Source: an uncultured beta proteobacterium
Lineage (GTDB): Bacteria; Pseudomonadota; Gammaproteobacteria; Burkholderiales; Rhodocyclaceae
Assembly: GCA_903933395.1 (NCBI GenBank)
Contig: CAIZKA010000381.1
Span: 1-12,351, forward strand
Length of the DNA stretch: 12,351 nucleotides
Direction: 5' to 3'
Both the position numbers and the translations under genes were made by a program. Shown one piece after another: positions 1 to 5,944 of this stretch; the stretch's first letter is position 1; every line of letters begins with the position of its first letter. The notes beneath the pieces were generated by a model, which searched no databases, was not told the DNA's origin, and saw only the letters and a list, made by a program, of their open reading frames with translations.

Positions 1-1
1 C

Positions 2-1285
2 GCGACGACCATCAACGAAGCGATGAAAGTGGCGGCGGTGAGGGCGATTGCCGAACTGGCGCATGCCGAGCAATCGGAGGTGGTGACGGCGGCCTACGGC
101 ACGGAGGAACTGTCCTTCGGTCCCGAGTACCTGATTCCAAAACCCTTCGATCCGCGGCTGATCATCAAGGTGGCACCGGCCGTGGCTCAGGCGGCGATGG
201 ATTCGGGTGTGGCGACGCGGCCGATCGCCGACATGGATGCCTATACCCAGCAGCTCAACGACTTCGTCTACTCCACCGGTTTGCTGATGCGCCCGGTATT
301 TGCGGCCGCCAAGAAAAAGCCGGCGCGCGTGGTCTTCTGCGAAGGCGAGGACGAGCGCGTGCTGCGGGCGACGCAGACCGTGTGCGACGAAGGCCTGGCG
401 CGGCCGATCCTGATTGGCCGGCCCGAGGTGGTGGAAAAGAGCATTGCCCGCCACGGCCTGCGCATCCGCGCCGGCGAACATTTCGAGCTCGTCAGCCCGG
501 ACTCCGATCCGCGCTACAAGGAACTTTGGCAGGACTATTACGGACTGATGTTGCGCAAGGGTGTCAGCGTCGAGTATGCCAAGCGCGAGATGCGGCGGCG
601 GACCACGCTGATCGGCGCCATGCTGGTGCGCCACAACTATGCCGACGCGATGCTGTGCGGCACCTTTGGCAAGCATTCGCTGCATCTGCGCTATATCGAG
701 ACGGTGATCGGCCTGAAGCCGGGGATCGAGCATTTCTACGCCATGAACATGCTGATCCTGCCGCGGCGCACGCTGTTTATCGGCGACACCTATGTCAATT
801 ACGATCCGACCGCCGAGCAGCTCGCCGAGATGACCCTGCTCGCCGCCGACGAGGTCGCACGCTTCGGCCTGGCGCCCAAGGTGGCGCTGTTGTCGCATTC
901 GAGTTTCGGTACCGAGGACACGCCGACGGCGATCAAGATGCGCCGTGCGCTGGAGATTCTGCGCAAGATCGCGCCTGGTCTGGAAGTCGATGGCGAAATG
1001 CATGGCGATGCCGCGCTGTCCGAAGATATCCGGCACCAGGTGTTTCCCGATTCGACGCTGAAGGGCCAGGCCAACCTGCTTATCATGCCGACGATCGACG
1101 CTGCCAATATCTCGTTCAACCTGATCAAGACCTCGGCGGGTGATGGCCTGACGGTAGGTCCGCTGCTGCTCGGCGCCGCGCGTCCCGTGCATATCCTGAC
1201 GCCGACGGCCACGGTCAGGCGCATCGTGAACGTCACCGCATTGCTCTCGGTCGAGGCGCAGCAGCAGGCCAGGACAGGCGCCTGA
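2..1285 (+). CDS. maeB: NADP-dependent malic enzyme with C-terminal phosphotransacetylase-like domain, 3' part
   Basis: The frame is open from the window edge; the first visible codons read ATTINEAMKVAAVRAIAELA, the typical end of the malic enzyme NAD(P)-binding domain, so the ATG at 23 is internal and not a start. About 427 residues are visible of a family usually near 750. The first ~90 finish the malic enzyme part (oxidative decarboxylation of malate to pyruvate). From about residue 97 (KKPARVVFCEGEDERVLRA) to the end is a phosphotransacetylase-like domain, with the late motif NLLIMPTIDAANISFNLIK. In MaeB proteins this domain is known to be regulatory (acetyl-CoA sensing) rather than a working Pta. 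The length and the malic-enzyme stub argue against a free-standing pta gene. The protein is cytoplasmic, linking the TCA cycle to pyruvate and NADPH. No clear terminator follows; the stop is 20 nt before repeat copy A. Confidence 0.9.
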   Translation, partial: ATTINEAMKVAAVRAIAELAHAEQSEVVTAAYGTEELSFGPEYLIPKPFDPRLIIKVAPAVAQAAMDSGVATRPIADMDAYTQQLNDFVYSTGLLMRPVFAAAKKKPARVVFCEGEDERVLRATQTVCDEGLARPILIGRPEVVEKSIARHGLRIRAGEHFELVSPDSDPRYKELWQDYYGLMLRKGVSVEYAKREMRRRTTLIGAMLVRHNYADAMLCGTFGKHSLHLRYIETVIGLKPGIEHFYAMNMLILPRRTLFIGDTYVNYDPTAEQLAEMTLLAADEVARFGLAPKVALLSHSSFGTEDTPTAIKMRRALEILRKIAPGLEVDGEMHGDAALSEDIRHQVFPDSTLKGQANLLIMPTIDAANISFNLIKTSAGDGLTVGPLLLGAARPVHILTPTATVRRIVNVTALLSVEAQQQARTGA

Positions 1286-1305
1286 GATCGGCGCTAATGC
1301 TGCAC

Positions 1306-1517
1306 CGACTGCATCCCTGAAGATGAAACACGCGAAAGGCGAATTGAAGGCCCCCCACCCCCGGTCCACGGCCGGCCCTGCATGGCCGGCCGGCTGCGGC
1401 GGCGCGAAGCAGTGCTTCGCGAAACCCCGCCTGCGCCCCCTTCCCAGGGCGGGGCTACCAATTTGCTCGCTTCGCTCGACTATTACCAGTCGCTTCGAAC
1501 GGGCTATCTTGCGCTAA
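1306..1517 (+). repeat. Dispersed intergenic repeat, copy A (with 72-nt palindromic insertion)
   Basis: This stretch fills nearly the whole gap between maeB and the patatin gene. It matches the reverse complement of 11113-11252. Shared blocks in order are CGACTGCA, ATGAAA, AAAGGCGAATTGAA, GCCCCCCACCCCCG, CCCAGGGCGGGGCTAC and CTTCGAAC followed by a TAT and GCGC. The last 59 nt after GGGCTAC have the same length in both copies although their middle differs. Relative to copy B, copy A has a 72-nt insertion at about 1365-1436 that contains two perfect palindromes. An open frame runs 1323-1517 (64 codons, MKHAKGELKAPHPR at its start); its TAA is followed directly by the GTG of the next gene. No transposase is present, so this is a small non-autonomous or structural repeat. 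Treating the small frame as a real gene is not justified by two copies alone. Confidence 0.8.
1369..1421. repeat. Two perfect palindromes inside repeat copy A
   Basis: The first palindrome has 9-nt arms CGGCCGGCC (1369-1377) and GGCCGGCCG (1384-1392) around the 6-nt loop CTGCAT. The second, at 1403-1421, has 9-nt arms CGCGAAGCA and TGCTTCGCG around a single G. Both lie within the 72-nt segment that copy B lacks, so they form a module of their own. No T-tract follows either stem, so they are not standard terminators. Confidence 0.75.
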
Positions 1518-2654
1518 GTGACCGAGCCGCGCACCGCCCTGATTTTGACCGGCGGCGGCGCGCGGGCCGGGTATCAGGTCGGCGTGCTGAAGGCGATCCG
1601 CGAACTATTGCGGGCGCCGCAGCGCAATCCGTTTCCCATTCTCTGCGGCACCTCGGCCGGCGCCCTCAACGCGGCGTCGCTGGCCGCTGCAGCGGAGGAT
1701 TTCGGCGCCGGCGTGGACGGTCTGCTTCAGGTTTGGGAGAATTTCCGCGCCCATCAGGTCTATCGTGCCGATCCGCTGAGCATGGGCATCTCCGGCGCGC
1801 GCTGGGTGTCGACGCTGGCGCTTGGCTGGCTGACACGCCGGTCTCCGCGTTCGCTGCTCGACAACGCGCCGCTGCGCCGCCTGCTGGCAGACAGCCTCGA
1901 CCTCAGCCGCATCGGACGAGCCATTGACAGCGGGGCCCTGCATTCGATCAGCATCACGTGTTCCGGGTACTCAACCGGTCAGAGCGTGAGCTTTTTCCAG
2001 GGGCGTGCGGACATCGAGCCCTGGCGACGCAGCCAGCGGGTCGGCGCACCCACCGAGATTTCCCTCGATCACCTGATGGCTTCGAGTGCCATCCCTTTTG
2101 TTTTTCCGGCCGTGCACCTGAACCGGGAATGGTTCGGTGACGGCTCCATGCGGCAGGTCGCCCCCGTCTCGCCGGCGATCCACCTCGGCGCCGAAAAAAT
2201 ACTGGTAGTCGGCGCCGGCCAGATGACCCACGAAAGCGAACGGCCGACCGGCGCCATCTATCCGTCGCTGGCGCAGATAGCGGGTCATGCCCTGTCCAGC
2301 ATCTTTCTCGACAGCATGGCGGTCGACCTGGAGCGGATGAACCGCATCAACCGGACCCTGTCGCTGATTCCGCCATCAGTGCGCCGCGAGAACGGCATGA
2401 CGCTGCGCCCGATCGAGGTGCTGACCATCGCCCCGTCGCAGCGTCTCGACCAACTTGCCGCAAGGCACGCGCGGGCCTTGCCCTGGGCGGTGCGAGTCAT
2501 GCTGCGCGGCATCGGCGCCATGAATCCGAACGGCGGCGCGCTGACCAGCTACTTGCTGTTCGAGCAACCCTACACCCGGGCTTTGATCGATCTCGGCTAT
2601 GCGGACACCCTGGCGCGACGCGACGAAGTGCTTCAGTTTCTTGACGGGAGTTAA
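1518..2654 (+). CDS. Patatin-like phospholipase family protein
   Basis: A 378-aa serine hydrolase of the patatin family, predicted to cleave acyl esters of phospholipids or other lipids. The N-terminus carries the oxyanion-hole loop GGGARAGYQVGVL (residues 12-24), then the nucleophile elbow GTSAG with Ser46. The catalytic-dyad Asp is Asp208 in GDGSMRQ. The preceding HLMASSAIPFVFPAV is also typical of the family. No signal peptide or clear membrane segment is seen at the N-terminus, so it is probably cytoplasmic or peripherally membrane-bound. The start is GTG, chosen because the oxyanion loop sits only 11 residues in and no in-frame start lies closer upstream. There is no Shine-Dalgarno sequence of its own: the TAA of the repeat's small frame immediately precedes the GTG, so translation may depend on coupling or on a leaderless start. 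The exact substrate cannot be read from sequence. Confidence 0.88.
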   Translation: MTEPRTALILTGGGARAGYQVGVLKAIRELLRAPQRNPFPILCGTSAGALNAASLAAAAEDFGAGVDGLLQVWENFRAHQVYRADPLSMGISGARWVSTLALGWLTRRSPRSLLDNAPLRRLLADSLDLSRIGRAIDSGALHSISITCSGYSTGQSVSFFQGRADIEPWRRSQRVGAPTEISLDHLMASSAIPFVFPAVHLNREWFGDGSMRQVAPVSPAIHLGAEKILVVGAGQMTHESERPTGAIYPSLAQIAGHALSSIFLDSMAVDLERMNRINRTLSLIPPSVRRENGMTLRPIEVLTIAPSQRLDQLAARHARALPWAVRVMLRGIGAMNPNGGALTSYLLFEQPYTRALIDLGYADTLARRDEVLQFLDGS

Positions 2655-2716
2655 TGTGATTGCTGAAGCTGATGGCTCAAGATGTTTATTCTCCTAGAGA
2701 ACTGTTGATACAACCT

Positions 2717-2745
2717 TTGGCGCAGTGGGTATCCTCTGCTAGAAT
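2717..2745 (+). promoter_or_regulatory. Sigma-70-type promoter upstream of pbpG
   Basis: A -35-like TTGGCG (2717-2722) is separated by 17 nt from the -10-like TAGAAT (2740-2745). A TGC just before the -10 gives an extended -10. The 10-mer CTGCTAGAAT recurs exactly at the hemC promoter. It lies in the 118-nt gap after the patatin gene, and transcription would begin shortly before the AGGAGG ribosome site at 2757-2762. Confidence 0.55.
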
Positions 2746-2772
2746 GAAACCATTGCAGGAGGGGCATCTCCA

Positions 2773-3732
2773 ATGAACAAGGCTCTAATGATGTTGCTGG
2801 CGGCAGCAATAGTCGGCGCCGGCGCTACGCCGCTGAAGGCTGAAACGATCGAAAAAAAGAAGAGCGTCGCCGCGAACAACAAGTCTCCCCGCGTAACAGC
2901 GCAATTAAAGTCCGGCCACAAGGTGGTACGCGCGAAATCGCCGCAACGACTTGCATCGCTGGATGATGCCCGCCACCTCGCCTTGCAGTCTTCTGCCGTC
3001 CTGGTGCAGGATCAGGCCACCGGCGTGATCCTTTACGAAAAGAACCCCAATGCCGTCCTGCCGATCGCGTCGATCACCAAACTGATGACGGCGATGGTCG
3101 TGCTCGACGCCGTGCCCGACCTGCACGAGACCCTGGCAATCGGCGAGGACGATGTCGACCTGATCAAGGGGACGCGCTCGCGGCTCAAGGTCGGTACCCG
3201 ACTGGAGCGCGAGGAAATGCTGCGCCTGGCGCTGATGTCTTCGGAAAACCGTGCGGCTTCGGCCTTGTCGCGGCACTATCCTGGCGGTCGCGAGGCCTTC
3301 GTTGCTGCCATGAACCAGAAGGCGCAGACCCTCGGCCTTGCCGACACGCGCTTTCTCGATGCGACCGGCTTGACCGCGGCCAACGTATCGAGCCCGCGCG
3401 ATCTGGCAAAAATGGTCGATGCGGCGCACCAGTATCCGCTGATTCGCGAGTTCTCGACGACATCCGAGGGCGAGTTCAGCATCGCCGGGCGTCCGCAGCA
3501 GTTCCGCAATACCAATACTCTGGTCAAGAGTCCGGCATGGCAGATCGGCCTGTCCAAGACCGGCTACATCAACGAGGCGGGGAAATGCCTGGTGATGCAG
3601 GCCTGGCTCAACAACAAGCCGACCATCATCGTGCTGCTCGACTCCTGGGGCAAGATGACCCGCATCGGCGATGCCAACCGCATCAAGCGCTGGGTCGAAA
3701 GCGCCTCGCTGGCGCGGCCGAGCGCCGGCTGA
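2773..3732 (+). CDS. pbpG: D-alanyl-D-alanine endopeptidase, PBP7 type
   Basis: A 319-aa low-molecular-mass penicillin-binding protein of the S11 peptidase family, which in PBP7/8 proteins cuts D-Ala-mDAP cross-links in peptidoglycan. The N-terminus is a signal peptide: MNK, a hydrophobic run to about residue 19, and a likely cleavage site after LKA (23), placing the enzyme in the periplasm. All three active-site motifs are present: SITK (Ser100-Lys103), SEN (157-159) and KTG (262-264, in LSKTGYINEAGKCL). A Lys/Ser-rich linker (residues 25-60) precedes the domain. The C-terminus lacks the long extra domain and amphipathic tail of PBP5-type carboxypeptidases, which favours PBP7 over DacA. The ATG has a strong AGGAGG at 2757-2762, 10 nt upstream. 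The gene has its own promoter and terminator, so it is probably monocistronic. Confidence 0.85.
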   Translation: MNKALMMLLAAAIVGAGATPLKAETIEKKKSVAANNKSPRVTAQLKSGHKVVRAKSPQRLASLDDARHLALQSSAVLVQDQATGVILYEKNPNAVLPIASITKLMTAMVVLDAVPDLHETLAIGEDDVDLIKGTRSRLKVGTRLEREEMLRLALMSSENRAASALSRHYPGGREAFVAAMNQKAQTLGLADTRFLDATGLTAANVSSPRDLAKMVDAAHQYPLIREFSTTSEGEFSIAGRPQQFRNTNTLVKSPAWQIGLSKTGYINEAGKCLVMQAWLNNKPTIIVLLDSWGKMTRIGDANRIKRWVESASLARPSAG

Positions 3733-3753
3733 CATTCCTGCCGCCGCTGCGAT

Positions 3754-3779
3754 GGCCGCCTTCGGGCGGCCTTCTCTTT
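3754..3779 (+). terminator. Rho-independent terminator after pbpG
   Basis: A perfect 7-bp GC stem GGCCGCC/GGCGGCC closes on a TTCG tetraloop and is followed by the T-rich tail TTCTCTTT. It starts 22 nt after the pbpG stop codon and separates pbpG from the haem operon. Confidence 0.85.
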
Positions 3780-3839
3780 GGTGCCGCGTGTGCAGATCCT
3801 CCTGACTTGTCTGCCGTTTCGCGCGGAAGCTGTCGCAGA

Positions 3840-3849
3840 CTGCTAGAAT
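3840..3849 (+). promoter_or_regulatory. Extended -10 promoter of the haem operon
   Basis: CTGCTAGAAT contains TGC directly before TAGAAT, an extended -10. It is identical over 10 nt to the pbpG promoter core. No good -35 is seen at 17 nt, which extended -10 promoters can do without. The implied transcription start near 3856 lies only a few bases before the ATG at 3863, which supports a downstream start for hemC and a leader of roughly 85 nt. Confidence 0.5.
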
Positions 3850-3940
3850 TATCAGCAAAATCATGCTGCTGCGGGACCGCGCTGAGTGGTCGGTGAGCGG
3901 TTCTGGTCCTCGCATTTTTTCTCGCTTGATGGGTCCCACT

Positions 3941-4891
3941 GTGAACACAGCTTCTTCCTCTGCTGCACCCCCGCAGCGCATCGTCATCGCCACGCGCGAA
4001 TCCCGTCTGGCACTGTGGCAGGCCGAACATGTGCGCAGCCTGCTGCAGACGTTGTACCCGGCGTGCAAGGTCGAATTGCTCGGCATGACCACGCGCGGCG
4101 ACCAGATCCTCGACCGGCCGCTGTCCAAGGTCGGCGGCAAGGGCCTGTTCGTCAAGGAACTGGAGGCGGCCCTGCTCGACGGCTCGGCCGATCTTGCCGT
4201 GCATTCCATGAAGGACGTGCCGATGCAGATGGAGCCGGAGTTTGCGCTGGTCGCCATCGGTCCGCGCGAAGTGCCGCTGGACGCGCTGGTGTCGAGCAAA
4301 TACGCCAGCCTCGAAGACATGCCGCCGGGTGCCGTGGTCGGCACCTCCAGCCTGCGCCGCGAAGCGCAGCTGCATGCCCGCTACCCCTACCTGGCGGTGA
4401 CGCCGCTGCGCGGCAATCTCGACACCCGCTTGCGCAAGCTCGACGAAGGCCAGTTCGATGCCATCATCCTCGCCGCGGCCGGCTTGAAGCGACTCGGTCT
4501 CGGCGAACGCATCCGCGCCGTGCTGCCGGCAGAGGATTCTCTGCCGGCCGCCGGCCAGGGCGCGCTGGGGATCGAGGCGCTGGCCTCGCGGCCGGACGTG
4601 GCGCGCTGGGTCGCGCCCCTGAATGATCCGGATACCGCGGCGTGCGTCAGGGCCGAACGGGCCGTATCGCGGGCGCTGGCGGGCAGTTGCGAAGTGCCTC
4701 TCGGTGCCTATGCCGAAGCCCGCGCCGGCAGCCTTTATCTGCGCGGCTTCGTGGCTTCGCCCGACGGCAAGCGCATGGCGCATGCCGAACTTAGCGGCAG
4801 TTCCGCCGATCCCGAAGCGCTCGGTCTGCAATTGGCATCCGAGTTGCGCGCGCAGGGCGCCGCCGAAATCCTCGCCGCGCTCGGAAGCTGA
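3941..4891 (+). CDS. hemC: Porphobilinogen deaminase (hydroxymethylbilane synthase)
   Basis: This cytoplasmic enzyme joins four porphobilinogens into hydroxymethylbilane, the substrate of HemD. With the GTG start the protein has 316 residues, close to the family's usual ~310. Motifs in order: RESRLALWQ (19-27), KVGGKGLFVKELE (63-75), HSMKDVP with the catalytic Asp92 (88-94), LPAAGQGALGIE, and GSCEVPLGAYA, whose Cys250 is the residue that holds the dipyrromethane cofactor. The frame is open further upstream with ATGs at 3863 and 3929. The 3863 start would sit almost on the predicted transcription start and add residues unlike the family, so GTG 3941 (MNTASSS) is preferred, with ATG 3929 as the alternative. 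No start has a strong Shine-Dalgarno sequence. hemD follows after a single base. Confidence 0.93.
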   Translation: MNTASSSAAPPQRIVIATRESRLALWQAEHVRSLLQTLYPACKVELLGMTTRGDQILDRPLSKVGGKGLFVKELEAALLDGSADLAVHSMKDVPMQMEPEFALVAIGPREVPLDALVSSKYASLEDMPPGAVVGTSSLRREAQLHARYPYLAVTPLRGNLDTRLRKLDEGQFDAIILAAAGLKRLGLGERIRAVLPAEDSLPAAGQGALGIEALASRPDVARWVAPLNDPDTAACVRAERAVSRALAGSCEVPLGAYAEARAGSLYLRGFVASPDGKRMAHAELSGSSADPEALGLQLASELRAQGAAEILAALGS

Positions 4892-4892
4892 A

Positions 4893-5669
4893 GTGTCCTT
4901 GGCGGGCCGCCATGTCGTGGTGACGCGTCCGGCCGGGCAGGCGGCGCATTTCGCTACCGCACTGACCGCACAAGGAGCGACACCTGTGCTTTTTCCGGTG
5001 CTGGAAATTCGCGACATCGAAAATGTCGCGCCGGTGCTGGATGCGGCGATCCGCCTCGACAGCTTCGACCTTGCCGTGTTCGTCAGCCCGAATGCGATCG
5101 AAAAGGCGCTGACCCTGATTCTGACGCGCCGTGCGTGGCCCGCCGGGCTGCGGGTGGCCGCCCTGGGCAAAAGCAGCGAACGCGAACTGGCCCGGCACGG
5201 GATTCACGAGGTCATTTCGCCGCCGCTGCGCTTCGACTCGGAAGCCCTGCTGGAACTCCCCGAACTGACCGACGTGGCGGGCAAGCGCGTGATCATTTTT
5301 CGCGGCGATGGCGGCCGCGAGGTGCTGGGCGACACCCTCAAGGCGCGTGGCGCAGCGATCGAATACGTGACCTGCTACCGCCGCGCGCGGCCGCAGCTGG
5401 ACCCTGCACCCCTGCTCAAATTGTGGGAGGTCGGCCAACTCGATGCCGTGACCCTGACCAGCAGCGAAGGCTTGCGCAATTTTCATGAAATGATCGGGCG
5501 CCTCGGGCAGGCGTGGCTGAAAAAGACCCCGGCTTTCGTGCCGCATGTCCGCATCGCGGAACAGGCTCGCGCCCTCGGCCTTGGCAAAGTGATTCCTACC
5601 GACCCCGGCGATGACGGTCTGATGGCCGGACTGAGAGCCTATTTCGGTAGTAATCATGCCCCGCGTTGA
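4893..5669 (+). CDS. hemD: Uroporphyrinogen-III synthase, C-terminus supplied by an inserted element
   Basis: HemD closes hydroxymethylbilane into uroporphyrinogen III with inversion of ring D. The predicted protein has 258 residues. The N-terminal SLAGRHVVVTRPAGQ is typical, as are FVSPNAIEKAL, VIIFRGDGGREVLGDTL and the later LTSSEGLRNF. The GTG at 4893 is 1 nt after the hemC stop, with GGAAG 5 nt upstream, so it is translationally coupled to hemC. The frame is open back to 4623 inside hemC, but those residues do not resemble HemD. The last 11 codons (RAYFGSNHAPR) lie in the left terminal inverted repeat of the 5634-5902 element. The probable original tail (KQYFASHGNSRSN) lies beyond the element at 5903-5944. 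The replaced tail is short and keeps a YF pair, so the enzyme is probably still functional; that is inference. Confidence 0.9.
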   Translation: MSLAGRHVVVTRPAGQAAHFATALTAQGATPVLFPVLEIRDIENVAPVLDAAIRLDSFDLAVFVSPNAIEKALTLILTRRAWPAGLRVAALGKSSERELARHGIHEVISPPLRFDSEALLELPELTDVAGKRVIIFRGDGGREVLGDTLKARGAAIEYVTCYRRARPQLDPAPLLKLWEVGQLDAVTLTSSEGLRNFHEMIGRLGQAWLKKTPAFVPHVRIAEQARALGLGKVIPTDPGDDGLMAGLRAYFGSNHAPR

Positions 5670-5764
5670 GACCAGGATCGGATGGATGCAAGGCGCAGTG
5701 CGCGGCCAATGGTTGTTCCATTGGCAAGCGCTGCAACGCCGCAGACGCCGATCCCGGTCTCAAC
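5665..5764. repeat. Long hairpin domain 1 of the hemD/hemX element
   Basis: The outer arms GTTGAGACCAGGATCGG (5665-5681) and CCGATCCCGGTCTCAAC (5748-5764) pair at 16 of 17 positions. The tip is the perfect 8-bp stem GCCAATGG/CCATTGGC (5705-5712, 5718-5725) with loop TTGTT. Intermediate segments such as GGCGCAG and CTGCAACGCC can also pair imperfectly, so most of the 100 nt folds into one arm. Confidence 0.75.
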
Positions 5765-5772
5765 CCGAAGGG

Positions 5773-5870
5773 CCGTCGGGCGTTGGGCGCGCTACCACGT
5801 TGTCGGTTGCTTGCATGGTGGTACCATGCGGCGCTCCCTCCGCCTCGTATCGCATCCCAACGCCCGGCGG
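5773..5870. repeat. Long hairpin domain 2 of the hemD/hemX element
   Basis: The outer arms 5773-5787 and 5856-5870 pair at 14 of 15 positions, including the perfect CGGGCGTTGGG/CCCAACGCCCG. Inside is a second stem, GCATGGT/ACCATGC (5813-5819, 5823-5829), with a 3-nt loop. This domain adjoins the right terminal inverted repeat. Confidence 0.7.
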
Positions 5871-5902
5871 CGCGGGGTACGATTCCTACCGAAATAGGCT
5901 CT

Positions 5903-5944
5903 AAGCAATACTTCGCATCTCATGGAAACTCCCGTTCAAACTGA
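5903..5944 (+). pseudogene. Stranded original 3' end of hemD, overlapping the hemX start
   Basis: Joining hemD at 5633 (codon CTG) directly to 5903 keeps the reading frame and adds 13 codons, KQYFASHGNSRSN, then TGA at 5942-5944. The result is a 260-residue HemD whose stop lies 23 nt inside hemX, as expected for a tightly overlapped operon. The result is the same if a 2-bp target duplication is assumed. This is a reconstruction from one sequence; the ancestral arrangement is inferred. Confidence 0.6.

Larger units (their letters stand above)
5634..5902. mobile_element. MITE-like element with 32-bp terminal inverted repeats, between hemD and hemX
   Basis: The left end 5634-5665 and the reverse complement of the right end 5871-5902 agree at 29 of 32 positions, and the outermost 17 nt (AGAGCCTATTTCGGTAG) are identical. 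Between them lie two long hairpin domains (5665-5764 and 5773-5870). No frame inside resembles a transposase, so the element would be non-autonomous. A 2-bp TA-type target duplication is possible (GA at 5633-5634, TA at 5902-5903) but imperfect and not proven. The element interrupts an otherwise tightly packed hemCDXY operon and overlaps the hemD 3' end. There is no T-tract after either hairpin, so readthrough into hemX is expected. It could alternatively be a large structured intergenic RNA or REP-type element; family membership needs other copies in the genome. Confidence 0.75.

Noticed and set aside
2655..2716. Search for a terminator after the patatin gene
   Set aside because: No stem followed by T-rich sequence could be found; the gap holds only the pbpG promoter and ribosome site.
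3876..3920. Possible attenuator in the hemC leader: weak stem ACCGCGCT/AGCGGT and a T6 run at about 3915
   Set aside because: The stem has a bulge, and the T-run is more than 10 nt beyond it, so it does not look like a working terminator.
2905..5170. Long - strand frames opposite pbpG, hemC and hemD (to 479 and 495 codons)
   Set aside because: They are antisense shadows in GC-rich DNA: composition is unlike a protein, and they run across unrelated genes and a terminator.
5656..5904. Small + strand frames of 71-92 codons within the hemD/hemX element
   Set aside because: They follow the hairpin sequence, are rich in Arg and Ser, differ in all three phases, and show no start signal. Only the final 13 codons of one of them, after the element, are meaningful as the old hemD end.
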